Assembly: GCF_014695915.1 (NCBI RefSeq)
Contig: NZ_JACJPF010000055.1
Coordinates: 1-64,000 of the forward strand
Source: Trichocoleus sp. FACHB-40
Lineage (GTDB): Bacteria; Cyanobacteriota; Cyanobacteriia; Cyanobacteriales; FACHB-T130
DNA length: 64,000 nt
Direction of reading: 5' to 3'
Shown: piece by piece, positions 37,171-45,884 of the stretch
How positions within the stretch are numbered: position 1 is the stretch's first letter
How the letters are laid out: every line of letters begins with the position of its first letter
Notes under the pieces: model-generated
Seen by the model: the letters and a program-made list of their open reading frames with translations, nothing else
Told to the model about the DNA's origin: nothing
Databases searched by the model: none
Program-made: the position numbers and the translations under genes

Positions 37171-37489
37171 ATCTAATCCCTCAATCTCCTTAAAAAACCG
37201 CCCCAAATTTGAGTGTAGGCACTTACCCAAATCTTCGGGCAAGACAAGGGACTAAGAAAAGCCATTAGCTTAGCGGTAAAAAAGTGAATTGCTATTAGTT
37301 TCTCAACCAGGGAAACCCGCGCATGGGGGTGGCTCCCTAACCTACAATTATTCTTAACTTCAGTTTTGGAATCAATCGTCGGAGTAACGAACAAATTCGA
37401 TGTTGGCAAAATCACGCGCGCGATGTTTTGGGAAGAATTAATCTCCTCAAAAATGGCTCCAAAATCCAAAATCCAAAATCTAAAATCAA

Positions 37490-37942
37490 ATGGCTGATTT
37501 CTTTCAATTTGAAGCAGACTTCGTAGATTCGCTACGCTGCATTCCCATGCAAGTGCGGATGAAACTAGACACTTGCGGCGTAAAATTAAAATTACCCCAC
37601 TGGTATCAATTTAGCCAAGCTGAGCGTCAATCTGTGGTAGATATGCCCTGCACCACACCAGACGAAATTCAAGCATATCGCCAATTTCTCCACCAGCGCG
37701 TTATCGAACACACAGGCATTCCCCCAACTGACTTGCCAGTAGAACCTCACCCCCCCTGGATGGATGCAATCAACGTGCCAGATAGTATTCAGGAAAAAGC
37801 AGCTGAATTAGGGGTAACGGTGACTCGCCAACAGTGGGCAGCCTTGACTCCCGCCCAACGCTTTGCCCTAATTAAACTCAGTCGCCCCAGTCACGAAAAC
37901 ATGAACTTTTTACCAGCACTCAAGGAATTTCACCTAATGTAA
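37490..37942 (+). CDS. narM: Nitrate reductase associated protein
   Basis: A 150-residue soluble protein matching the cyanobacterial nitrate-reductase-associated family (TIGR02664, NarM), recognised by FQFEADFVDSLRCIPMQVR, MKLDTCGVKLKLPHWYQF and TPAQRFALIKLSRPSHEN. NarM is required for NarB activity in Synechococcus elongatus; the molecular job (assembly or electron delivery) is unresolved. It lies 5.5 kb from narB copy 2, separated by nrtP, a membrane protein and the ClC gene. AAAATCC repeats run right up to its start, leaving no obvious ribosome-binding site. Confidence 0.85.
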   Translation: MADFFQFEADFVDSLRCIPMQVRMKLDTCGVKLKLPHWYQFSQAERQSVVDMPCTTPDEIQAYRQFLHQRVIEHTGIPPTDLPVEPHPPWMDAINVPDSIQEKAAELGVTVTRQQWAALTPAQRFALIKLSRPSHENMNFLPALKEFHLM

Positions 37943-38066
37943 GGCATCAAGAAATGTAAAAAATCTTCCTCCAACCTTGCTACAGCATAATTATTTGGTT
38001 AAAAATGAGGCGCTTAGAGTGCATTTACGCTCTTATTCTGGCGTTGCACCTTCAAATAATGTTCTT

Positions 38067-38092
38067 GTAGGGTGGGCTTTTGCCTGCCCTAC
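38067..38092. repeat. GTAGGGTGGGC inverted repeat
   Basis: GTAGGGTGGGC and GCCTGCCCTAC form a short stem just before the amidase gene. Related copies are at 39074-39098 and within 15098-15202. Confidence 0.5.
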
Positions 38093-38136
38093 TACTCGTA
38101 ATTCATCTGCCAGTAAGCATTAGAGGAAGTATCAAA

Positions 38137-39066
38137 ATGCCTTTCACCGCTAGCGTCATTTCAGCCCAAGAATGGGGAGCCAGACCTCCTAAAAAGTGGC
38201 CTGCCGAAACAGTGCCTAAATACGTCATTATTCACCACACCGATACGCCAAATTCCCCAACTGATATCTCGAAAGCAACTGTGGATGGAGCTAAAAGATT
38301 TGCCAAAAGTGTCCAGAATACACATATGGATGTTTTTGGATGGGATGATTCCGGTCACAACTTCTTAAACACAACTGGGGGCATTCTTTTAGAAGGAAGA
38401 CAGGGTTCTTTAGCAAAAGTCAAGCGGGGTTTATGCGTTAAATCAGCTCATTCTGGCAACCCGGTTGGTAACGAATCACCGGGAATAGAAAATGAAGGCA
38501 GGTTCATGACCTACCAAATGGGCGAAAAACAATGGAATAGCTTAGTGGAATTATGTGTTTCGATTTGCGATTCCTGCAAAATTTCTCCTGACAATATCAA
38601 AGGACATCGAGACTTTTCTGCTACTGATTGTCCTGGTGATTGGTTATATGCTCAACTGCCACGTTTACGTCAAGCTGTGCGCCAAAAGTTGTCTACAGGA
38701 GGTGTGCCGCTAACTGATGACTCTTTAAGGGTAGGAGCTAGTGGTGCAAAAGTAAAAGAGTTGCAGCAGTTGTTGAAAGACAGAGGCTTTAATCCTGGGC
38801 CAATTGACGGGAGTTTTGGTAGCGGTACAGAAACCGCTGTAATTGCTTTTCAAAAGTCGCAAGGGCTAAAGGCTGATGGAATTGTTGGTACTACTACCTG
38901 GAATGCGTTAACAAAACCTGCTACACCGCCTCCAATTAATCTGGTTAATATGTGTAAATATTACCAGGGATTGCCTCACCAAGATGATGCGATGGAGTGG
39001 CTGCAAACGCAAGTTCCTAAAGCAACTCTGGAAGAGTTTGCCAAAAGATGGCGTAACCAAAAGTAA
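38137..39066 (+). CDS. PGRP-type N-acetylmuramoyl-L-alanine amidase with peptidoglycan-binding domain
   Basis: The protein has 309 residues from ATG 38137 (AGAGGAAG 8 nt upstream); the longer frame from 38080 begins in repeat DNA. Residues 1-190 form a type 2 amidase/PGRP domain: EWGARPP, VIIHHTDTP with the first zinc His, FGWDDSGHNF, and the C-terminal ligand region GHRDFSATDCPGDWLY supplying His and Cys. A PG_binding_1 domain (KVKELQQLLKDRGFNPGPID, AVIAFQKSQGLKADGIVG) and a short helical tail follow. It cleaves the muramoyl-peptide bond. There is no signal peptide, so export is unexplained; an endolysin-like or cytoplasmic recycling role is possible. Confidence 0.85.
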   Translation: MPFTASVISAQEWGARPPKKWPAETVPKYVIIHHTDTPNSPTDISKATVDGAKRFAKSVQNTHMDVFGWDDSGHNFLNTTGGILLEGRQGSLAKVKRGLCVKSAHSGNPVGNESPGIENEGRFMTYQMGEKQWNSLVELCVSICDSCKISPDNIKGHRDFSATDCPGDWLYAQLPRLRQAVRQKLSTGGVPLTDDSLRVGASGAKVKELQQLLKDRGFNPGPIDGSFGSGTETAVIAFQKSQGLKADGIVGTTTWNALTKPATPPPINLVNMCKYYQGLPHQDDAMEWLQTQVPKATLEEFAKRWRNQK

Positions 39067-39073
39067 TAATTGA

Positions 39074-39098
39074 GTAGGGTGGGCAATGCTCACCCTAC
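39074..39098. terminator. Hairpin after the amidase gene
   Basis: GTAGGGTGGGCA and TGCTCACCCTAC form a near-perfect stem 8 nt after the stop codon; dispersed-repeat type, probably serving as terminator. Confidence 0.55.
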
Positions 39099-39313
39099 GG
39101 AATCTTAATTAAGGAAAATTTACACATAGTAGGGGCAATAAGAAGAATACAAAGCCTCCTAATCTTCGTTACTAAGGTAAGTATAGGAACGAGGAATAAA
39201 TCTAAATATCACAGTTTTATTTAAAATTTAGGTGCGATGTTACGTTGCGACTACCGCACCCTATACCTAAAAGTGGATGCCATTTAGAGGCAGCATTTTT
39301 TAAAATTTTCATC

Positions 39314-40195
39314 ATGTACAAACACACTCGAAAACGTAAAGCCGAAAATATATGGTCGAAGGAATGCAACGACCTAATTCGGGGCGCAGCGGGTGGGTTT
39401 TTATTTGGAATTCCGCTGCTGTATACGATGGAAGTTTGGTGGATAGGATCGTTTACCAAACCGCCCGTACTTTTGGGGGCGATCGCATCCAGTTTTGTTG
39501 GAGTTTTTCTGCTAAATCGTACCGAAGGATTCCGCAAAACCAAGGGAATTAAAGCAAGTGATGCACTGATGGATAGCGTGGAAGCGATCGCTATCGGCAT
39601 CGTCTGCGCTACTATTATCCTGATTTTGTTGCGCGAAATCACCCAGGATACCTCGTTGAGTGAGGCTGTGGGAAAAGCGATTTTCGAGGGTATCCCATTT
39701 TCGCTAGGTGTGGCGCTTTCTCGTGCCTTGTTGAGTGGCGATCGCTATCAGGCTTCAGATGGTCAGGATACGCCTCCACCCGCAAACCAAACCAGCATCA
39801 ATGCCACGCTTGCAGACATCGGTGCCACTTTAATCGGTGCCACCATCGTTGGTTTTAATATTGCGCCGACTGACGAAGTACCAATGCTTGCCGCCGCCTC
39901 CTCACCCCCTTGGCAGCTGGCTATTATCGCTGCATCGCTGTTGATTTCTTATGGCATCGTGTTTCAGGCTGGCTTTACTGGTGAAGGCAAGCGCATCAAG
40001 CAGCGAGGTCTTTTTCAGCGTCCCCTGAGTGAAACTGTTATGTCCTATTTAGTGTCGCTTTTTGCCGCAACATTGATGTTGTGGTTCTTCCACAAGTTAA
40101 GCTTTGACGATCCGTGGCAAACTTGGTTGAGCTACATATTATTACTAGGACTACCAGCAACAATTGGCGGTGCTGCCGGAAGGTTAGCCGTATGA
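39314..40195 (+). CDS. TIGR02587 family integral membrane protein
   Basis: The protein has 293 residues from ATG 39314 (MYKHTRKRKAENIW). It matches the TIGR02587/DUF2391 membrane family: NDLIRGAAGGFLFGIPLLYT, TEGFRKTKGIKASDAL, EAIAIGIVCATIILILL and TVMSYLVSLFAATLMLWFFH. About six to seven hydrophobic helices are visible. Function is unknown; the family is typically encoded next to TIGR02588, as here, with a 4-nt ATGA overlap indicating translational coupling. Confidence 0.85.
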   Translation: MYKHTRKRKAENIWSKECNDLIRGAAGGFLFGIPLLYTMEVWWIGSFTKPPVLLGAIASSFVGVFLLNRTEGFRKTKGIKASDALMDSVEAIAIGIVCATIILILLREITQDTSLSEAVGKAIFEGIPFSLGVALSRALLSGDRYQASDGQDTPPPANQTSINATLADIGATLIGATIVGFNIAPTDEVPMLAAASSPPWQLAIIAASLLISYGIVFQAGFTGEGKRIKQRGLFQRPLSETVMSYLVSLFAATLMLWFFHKLSFDDPWQTWLSYILLLGLPATIGGAAGRLAV

Positions 40196-40620
40196 CTCAG
40201 ACAAATCAAGACAGCAATTCATCAGAAAAAGAGGAAAAGCAACCGCAGCGATCGCCTGCGGAATGGACTAGCTTTGGTATAGCTACATCTATTTTGGCGG
40301 CGCTCGTCGGGCTGCTGCTTTATAACTGGGTTAACGATAAAGATCGTCCACCAGTTCTATCAGTCACGCCCAACGCTGAAATTAGGCAGGAACAAGGGCA
40401 ATTTTACGTCCCATTTGAAATTACCAACTCTGGCGGAGAAACAGCAGAATCAGTGCAGATTATCGCCGAATTGCGCGTCAATGGGGAAGTGGAGGAAACT
40501 GGGGAACAGAATATCGACTTTCTCTCCGGCGGTGAAAAACAAGAAGGCGCATTTATCTTTAGCCGCAACCCCCAAGAAGGCGAATTAATCTTGCGAGTGG
40601 CTAGCTACAAATTACCCTAA
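40192..40620 (+). CDS. TIGR02588 family membrane-anchored protein
   Basis: The protein has 142 residues from ATG 40192, overlapping the TIGR02587 stop codon (ATGA). An acidic/polar N-terminus (KEEKQPQRSPAEW) precedes one transmembrane helix (FGIATSILAALVGLLLYNW, about 32-50). A beta-rich periplasmic domain follows (YVPFEITNSGGETAESVQII, ending LRVASYKLP). The TIGR02587/TIGR02588 pair is conserved but uncharacterised. The larger open frame starting at 40114 lies in the upstream gene and is rejected. Confidence 0.85.
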   Translation: MTQTNQDSNSSEKEEKQPQRSPAEWTSFGIATSILAALVGLLLYNWVNDKDRPPVLSVTPNAEIRQEQGQFYVPFEITNSGGETAESVQIIAELRVNGEVEETGEQNIDFLSGGEKQEGAFIFSRNPQEGELILRVASYKLP

Positions 40621-40677
40621 AAATTTAATTATTGACAGCTTTAAATCGCCTTGTTATGAGTAGGGAAAGTTAGCTGA

Positions 40678-41802
40678 ATGAAAAATAAAGTTGTTGCTGC
40701 TAACACTAAATTTGCCTTTAAGCTTTTTGGGAAACTTACAAAACAGGAACCTGACAAAAACATCTTTATCTCGCCAGCAAGTGTAGGTATCGCTCTGGCG
40801 ATGACCTATAACGGTGCTGTGGGACAGACACAAGCGGCAATGGCGATCGCTTTGGAATTGCAAGAAATGAGCTTGCTACAAGTCAACGAAGCTAATGCAC
40901 AGCTATTGAAGACGCTAGAAAACTTGGACGGTCAGGTGGAGTTAGCGATCGCTAATTCACTTTGGGCGCAGCAGGAATTCCCGTTTAAGCGAGATTTTTT
41001 ACAACGAACTCAGGATTTCTACAAAGCCAAAGTTACCAATCTCGACTTAAGTGCTGCCGATTCGCTGGCAACTATTAACAACTGGGTGAGCAAAAATACC
41101 AACGGCAAAATCAAGACAATACTCAACAAACTCAACTCCCAAACGATTTTAATCCTGATCAACGCCATCTATTTCAAAGGTATTTGGACAAACCCTTTCG
41201 ACAAAGAAAATACGCACAATAGAGTTTTTACCCTGCTTGATGGCACGCCCACACAGCACCCGATGATGTCTCTGGACGAAACCGACCACCGCTACTATCG
41301 AGGTGATAACTTTCAGGCGGTCAGCTTGCCTTATGGTACTGGACGGGTGAGTATGTATATCTTCCTCCCAGATCAAGATTCAAACCTGGAAGCATTCCAC
41401 ACCAATCTGAACGCTGAGAACTGGGAGAAATGGATGAACCAGTTCGACAAGATGAAAGGAAAGGTCATTTTACCTCGCTTTCAATTGGAGTATGAAGTAG
41501 AACTCAAAGATGCCCTGATTGCCTTGGGCATGGGAGCAGCTTTTGAGGAGGGAAATTTTGACCAGATGTGTGGGGAACCCGTTTGTGTGGGAAAGGTTAT
41601 CCACAAAACCTTTTTAGAAGTCAACGAAGAAGGCACCGAAGCCGCCGCCGTCACTGCTGTGGAGATGGAAAGAGGACTTTCAGCACCAACTTTTACCATG
41701 ATTGTTGATCGCCCATTCTTCTGCTGCATCCGGGACAATCAAACTGGAACTGTGCTATTTATGGGTTCAATCGTGGAGCCAAAATCTCCAACATCCGATT
41801 AA
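40678..41802 (+). CDS. Serpin (inhibitory type)
   Basis: A 374-residue serpin covering the full fold: [48 protein letters not shown] and the C-terminal [20 protein letters not shown]. The reactive-centre hinge [11 protein letters not shown] (from about residue 317) has the small residues needed for loop insertion, so it should trap a protease. Counting 17 residues from the hinge Glu puts P1 at about Gly333, or Arg one position earlier. There is no signal peptide, so a cytosolic protease is the likely target. It begins 57 nt after TIGR02588 and is followed after 19 nt by a DJ-1/PfpI gene, probably in one operon. Confidence 0.92.
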   Translation: MKNKVVAANTKFAFKLFGKLTKQEPDKNIFISPASVGIALAMTYNGAVGQTQAAMAIALELQEMSLLQVNEANAQLLKTLENLDGQVELAIANSLWAQQEFPFKRDFLQRTQDFYKAKVTNLDLSAADSLATINNWVSKNTNGKIKTILNKLNSQTILILINAIYFKGIWTNPFDKENTHNRVFTLLDGTPTQHPMMSLDETDHRYYRGDNFQAVSLPYGTGRVSMYIFLPDQDSNLEAFHTNLNAENWEKWMNQFDKMKGKVILPRFQLEYEVELKDALIALGMGAAFEEGNFDQMCGEPVCVGKVIHKTFLEVNEEGTEAAAVTAVEMERGLSAPTFTMIVDRPFFCCIRDNQTGTVLFMGSIVEPKSPTSD

Positions 41803-41821
41803 TAAAGCAGGAGTACAGAAA

Positions 41822-42421
41822 ATGGCTGCAAAGAAAATATTAATGATTGTGGGCGACTTTGTGGAAGACTACGAAGTGATGGTTCCCTTTCAAGCATTGC
41901 AAATGGTTGGTTACACCGTCCATGCTATCTGCCCCAACAAGAAATCTGGGGAAAAAGTGCGGACAGCGATTCACGACTTTGAAGGCGACCAAACTTATAG
42001 CGAGAAACCCGGTCACAACTTCATCTTAAACGCTACTTTTGATGAAGTAGAAGCGACAGAATATGACGCTTTGGTAATTCCTGGTGGACGTGCGCCAGAA
42101 TATATTCGTCTTAACGAGAAAGTGTTAGAAATAACCCTCCACTTTTCCGAAACAAATAAACCTATTGCTGCAATTTGTCACGGGTTACAAGTTTTGGCGG
42201 CTGCTGGGGTTTTAGAAGGCAAAAGTTGTACGGCTTATCCCGCCTGCGGGCCAGATGTAACCCGCGCTGGGGGTCTTTATGTGCATATTCCCCCAGATGA
42301 GGCAATGGTTGATGGTAATTTGGTGACAGCACCAGCATGGCCTGCACATCCCCGCTGGTTGGCGGAATTTCTGAAACTGTTGGGAACGAAGATCGAGCAT
42401 CCAGAGATGGCGATCGCGTGA
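41822..42421 (+). CDS. DJ-1/PfpI family protein
   Basis: The protein has 199 residues from ATG 41822, with AGGAG 9 nt upstream, immediately after the serpin gene. The nucleophile-elbow cysteine lies in [14 protein letters not shown] (about Cys119), with the partner Glu in VEDYE near residue 14-18 and [14 protein letters not shown]. The superfamily includes glyoxalase III/deglycase, PfpI-type peptidase-like and chaperone proteins; the specific activity cannot be assigned. Coupling to the serpin suggests a protein-damage or stress response role (inference). Confidence 0.88.
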   Translation: MAAKKILMIVGDFVEDYEVMVPFQALQMVGYTVHAICPNKKSGEKVRTAIHDFEGDQTYSEKPGHNFILNATFDEVEATEYDALVIPGGRAPEYIRLNEKVLEITLHFSETNKPIAAICHGLQVLAAAGVLEGKSCTAYPACGPDVTRAGGLYVHIPPDEAMVDGNLVTAPAWPAHPRWLAEFLKLLGTKIEHPEMAIA

Positions 42422-42452
42422 CATATTCTCGCGTTTTGATGCAACAAATTTG

Positions 42453-42524
42453 ATACCCCCAAGCCCCCTTTTTTAGAAGGTAAAGTTCTTATTAGCCCCC
42501 CTTTTTAAGGGGGCTTGGGGGTAT
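42453..42524. terminator. Bidirectional terminator (ATACCCCCAAGCCCCCTT stem)
   Basis: 18-nt arms at 42453-42470 and 42507-42524 are perfectly complementary, flanked by T/A tracts, between the convergent DJ-1 and antiporter genes. A CCCCCTTTTTAAGGGGG motif of a common cyanobacterial repeat forms the centre. Confidence 0.75.
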
Positions 42525-42534
42525 TGCCTTTTTA

Positions 42535-43632
42535 TTACGCTGGATGGAAGTAAAAAGCTGCTCCTAGAATTGTGTAAGTAGCCAAAAGTAGCACCCCTTC
42601 TAACCAATTAGAACGTCCGTCTAGACTGATAAGATTGGCAACTATTACTGCGATCGCTACCGCCACAACCTCAAAAGGATTGAAATTCAAATCCATTGGT
42701 TGACCAATTACAACGCCTACCAAAACTAAAATCGGCGCTACAAGTAAGGCAACTAGCAAGCTGGAACCCATCGCTACAGAAACCGATAGATCCATGTTAT
42801 TTTTCAGTGCTACACTAACCGCCGTTACATATTCTGCTGCACCGCCAACTAAAGGCAAAAGAATAACACCTGTAAAAAGTGGAGTTAAGCCCAGTTGTTT
42901 TGTTGTTTCCTCTACAACTCCGACAAAAATCTCCGACTCAAAAGCAACCCCAATAGTAGCGGCAACTAAAACACCCATCCACAGCCATAAATTCGGCTTG
43001 TGTTCAGTCGCCTCACCTCCAGAACCGGGTGGCGTTTCTGCCTCTAAATCTAGTAATCCCACATCGTAAAGATAGCTGTGAGTTTTCAAGGAAAACAGCA
43101 GCGTTAAAGCATAAACTACGATTAAAACTGTAGCTACTGTGAGGGAGAGATTGCGAATCGCTGTAGGCTCTACCCCATTTGAGGTGTAGATTACTGTTGT
43201 AGGTAAGATGATAGCGATCGCTGCCAGCGTCATCGAGGAACCATTCACCCGCGCCACAATTGGTTTAAAATCCTGTTCCTTGTAGCGTAGACCGCCTAAA
43301 AGCATGGAAAGTCCCATTACTAGCAGTAAGTTACTGATAATCGTGCCAGTAATACTTGCTTTCACAATATCAACCAATCCTGCATTTAGGGCAACTAAAG
43401 CAATAATTAACTCAGTCGCATTCCCAAAAACTGCATTTAACAAAGCGCCAATAGAAGGGCCAGTAACGACAGCTACTTCTTCAGTGGCAGTGCTTAACCA
43501 AATCGCTAAGGGTACAATCGCTATAGCTGATGTGATGAATACACTTAGCGTACCCCATTTAAAAAATTCCGCTGCAATTGAGATGGGGATAAAGATTAAC
43601 AGTCCCAAAGAAATTAATTTCTTTATTTTCAT
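42535..43632 (-). CDS. Ca2+/H+ antiporter (CaCA/CAX family)
   Basis: The protein has 365 residues from ATG 43630-43632 (MKIKKLISLG). It has eleven predicted hydrophobic helices split by an acidic loop near residues 205-215 (LDLEAETPPGSGG). The two alpha-repeat motifs are GNATELIIALVALNAG (c-1) and GGAAEYVTAVSVALKNN (c-2), both with the essential acidic residue. It exports cytosolic Ca2+ in exchange for protons, aiding Ca2+ homeostasis and salt or alkaline tolerance. Upstream codons to 43686 are not family-like. Confidence 0.9.
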   Translation of the reverse strand: MKIKKLISLGLLIFIPISIAAEFFKWGTLSVFITSAIAIVPLAIWLSTATEEVAVVTGPSIGALLNAVFGNATELIIALVALNAGLVDIVKASITGTIISNLLLVMGLSMLLGGLRYKEQDFKPIVARVNGSSMTLAAIAIILPTTVIYTSNGVEPTAIRNLSLTVATVLIVVYALTLLFSLKTHSYLYDVGLLDLEAETPPGSGGEATEHKPNLWLWMGVLVAATIGVAFESEIFVGVVEETTKQLGLTPLFTGVILLPLVGGAAEYVTAVSVALKNNMDLSVSVAMGSSLLVALLVAPILVLVGVVIGQPMDLNFNPFEVVAVAIAVIVANLISLDGRSNWLEGVLLLATYTILGAAFYFHPA

Positions 43633-43931
43633 AGAGTTCTGGCGGTAATTTAAGGGCATTGCCACTTTAACCGAGATCCTGCACAAAGTGACAAGTAGTA
43701 GGGTGTGCTACCCATCGAAAAAAATTTAACCCCAGAGGCGCGCCAGAAGGCACAGGGAAGAGAAATAAAAGCGAAGTTGCCTAAAACTTGCTAAAAATCA
43801 TCTAGCTGTTTACAGAGTTCCTCTGGAACACTACCAGTGTGGAATTACTTCTAGTAGCCGATCCCTAAGTAGTACCTACAACGTTATCCCATAAAAAGGT
43901 ATCAAATTATCCTTTGCAAGGAGAACACTTA

Positions 43932-45473
43932 ATGACTTTATCTGGGACATCTGTATCTGTTTGGCTGGACACTACTACAGGCACTTCTTTTCCTCAATTA
44001 GCAGATGATATTTATGTAGATGTTGCCATTGTTGGCGGCGGTATCACTGGCTTGACTGCTGCCTTGCTGCTGAAACGCGCTGGGTTAACGGTTGCTGTTA
44101 TTGAAGCATCGCAAATTGGTAGCGGTGTCACAGGATACACTACTGCACACATCACCGAAGCTGCTGACGAACGTTACAAGGATTTGATTTCTTCGCTGGG
44201 GGAAGAAAATGCCAAGCTGGTAGCAGAATCTAGTCGGGCAGCAATTGAACGTATTGCTCAATTTGTGAGTGAGGAGCAAATTGATTGTGATTTTGAGCGA
44301 GTGCCGGGATATCTTTACACCCAGAAATCTGACGATGTTTCTGAAATTGAATCAGAGGCGGAAGCAGCAAGTAAGTTGGGAATTCCTAGTGCTTTGACCA
44401 AAGATGTGCCGCTGCCATTCGGAGTAGAATCTGCGGTGTTGTTCCCAAATCAAGGGCAGTTCAATTCTCTTAGTTACCTGCAAGGGCTTGCTAAGGCTAT
44501 TACCAAAGACGGTGAAAGCTTCATTTTTGAAAATTCGTTTGTTGTCGATATTACTGGCGACAAACCGAGTCGGGTTTCTACCGAACAAGGTACTGTGACG
44601 GCTCAAAATGTCATTATTGCCACTCATACGCCAATTCATGACTTATCGAGTCTCCCAGACTTGTATGTAATGACTACAAAAATTGCCCCGTATCGTTCTT
44701 ACGTGCTGGGCGTGCGGTTGAATTCAGCCTTACCCTCCGGTTTATTTTGGGATACAGATGAGCCTTATCATTACACCCGCAGCTACAAAGATTTGCTGAT
44801 TGTCGGCGGTGAAGACCATAAGACAGGGGAGGATGTGGATACCGAGGATCGTTTTCGGGATTTGGAAGCGTATGCGCGATCGCATTTTGATGTCGCATCC
44901 ATCGATTATCACTGGTCAGCCCAACTTTACGAACCAGTCGATGGTATACCCTACATCGGCAAAACCGCAGCCCACTCTCACATTTACATTGCTACAGGTT
45001 ATTCTGGCAACGGCATGACTTTCGGCACCGTTGGCGGAATGCTCGTCAGCGACCTCATCTTGGGGCGCGAAAACCCCTGGAGGGAAGTTTTTGACCCTAA
45101 CCGCGCCAACCTCCTCGCCAGCGCCCAAAAGTTTGTCACAGAAAATTTGGGAGTTGCCAAACACTTTATCGCTGACAGGTTATTCAAGTCGGATGGAGAG
45201 GAACCGTCTGAAGTTCAAGTAGGCGAAGGCAAAATTCTTGACATCGACGGGAAAAAATATGCCGTTTACCGTGATGAAACTGGTCATCTCTGCTCTCTGT
45301 CTCCAGTGTGTACCCATGCTGGGTGCATTGTTAACTGGAACAACGCCGAAAATACTTGGGATTGTCCTTGCCACGGGGGACGTTTCAGCCCTACGGGTGA
45401 CGTATTAAATGGGCCGCCAATTAAGGATTTGGATCAAAAACAACTTCCTAATAGTTATACATCCAAAGGTTGA
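43932..45473 (+). CDS. FAD-dependent oxidoreductase with C-terminal Rieske domain
   Basis: The protein has 513 residues from ATG 43932 (AAGGAG 9 nt upstream). A DAO-type FAD domain opens with VAIVGGGITGLTAALLLKRA (GxGxxG near 36-41) and closes with YIATGYSGNGMTFGTVGG. A Rieske 2Fe-2S domain occupies the last 80 residues, with the ligand pattern CTHAGC ... CPCHGGRFSPTG (Cys-x-His, Cys-x2-His). The electron partner and substrate are unknown; this architecture is common in bacteria and is often called a glycine/D-amino-acid oxidase with Rieske domain. No signal peptide. Confidence 0.88.
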   Translation: MTLSGTSVSVWLDTTTGTSFPQLADDIYVDVAIVGGGITGLTAALLLKRAGLTVAVIEASQIGSGVTGYTTAHITEAADERYKDLISSLGEENAKLVAESSRAAIERIAQFVSEEQIDCDFERVPGYLYTQKSDDVSEIESEAEAASKLGIPSALTKDVPLPFGVESAVLFPNQGQFNSLSYLQGLAKAITKDGESFIFENSFVVDITGDKPSRVSTEQGTVTAQNVIIATHTPIHDLSSLPDLYVMTTKIAPYRSYVLGVRLNSALPSGLFWDTDEPYHYTRSYKDLLIVGGEDHKTGEDVDTEDRFRDLEAYARSHFDVASIDYHWSAQLYEPVDGIPYIGKTAAHSHIYIATGYSGNGMTFGTVGGMLVSDLILGRENPWREVFDPNRANLLASAQKFVTENLGVAKHFIADRLFKSDGEEPSEVQVGEGKILDIDGKKYAVYRDETGHLCSLSPVCTHAGCIVNWNNAENTWDCPCHGGRFSPTGDVLNGPPIKDLDQKQLPNSYTSKG

Positions 45474-45884
45474 GTAAATAGTTTTTCGGTTTCAACCCAC
45501 AGGTTGATAAACTCACTTTGAGTGGTTGCTACTGTTTAACAGTGACAACCACAAACAACCGTGCATTAGATGAGGATAATCTAGCTGTAGCTCAGCATCG
45601 TATGTAGAAAGAAGTTTAATCCATAGGATAAATGCTTTCTTGATGCAAAAGTAGCAATAAGTTGTACGTTTTTGTCGCTTTCTGTACTTTATTACTACCA
45701 ATACGGGATACAACTTTAGGGCTGAGCGCTTTGAAGTATAGATTTCTATTGTGACAAGGTTATCCCAAATCAAGCATAGATATAGATGCCTATATCTATG
45801 TAAACTTTAAATCTTGAATTGAGTGTAATTCAAGGGAACGGTTTTTTTCAATTTAAAAGTTCACTCACGCGCAAGGAGAATTGT
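45474..45884. other. Spacer between the Rieske oxidoreductase and the dehydrogenase
   Basis: It contains the hairpin at 45522-45552. Otherwise it is AT-rich, with the repeat ATATAGATGCCTATATCTAT near 45778. The leftward open frame at 45513-45773 lacks a ribosome-binding site and coding character. Confidence 0.45.
45522..45552 (+). terminator. Hairpin downstream of the Rieske oxidoreductase gene
   Basis: GTGGTTG-CT-ACTGTT and AACAGT-GA-CAACCAC form a 31-nt stem with one internal mismatch. No long T-run follows. Confidence 0.5.

Larger units (their letters stand above)
36987..37489. other. Repeat-rich spacer upstream of narM
   Basis: It contains the GTAGGG-CATGGCA palindrome (37047-37075), a degenerate nested hairpin (37109-37170) and AAAATCC repeats directly before the narM ATG (37453-37488). 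No GTA-N8-TAC site was found by eye, and the leftward open frame at 37173-37469 has no coding character. Confidence 0.5.

Noticed and set aside
36987-37489. NtcA site upstream of narM
   Set aside because: Sequences such as GTAGGCACTTAC and GTAACACTAC have six or four bases between the half-sites instead of eight, so they do not fit the motif.
45513-45773. Leftward 86-codon frame downstream of the Rieske oxidoreductase
   Set aside because: It has no ribosome-binding site and an AT-driven composition, and it overlaps a hairpin; no family resemblance.
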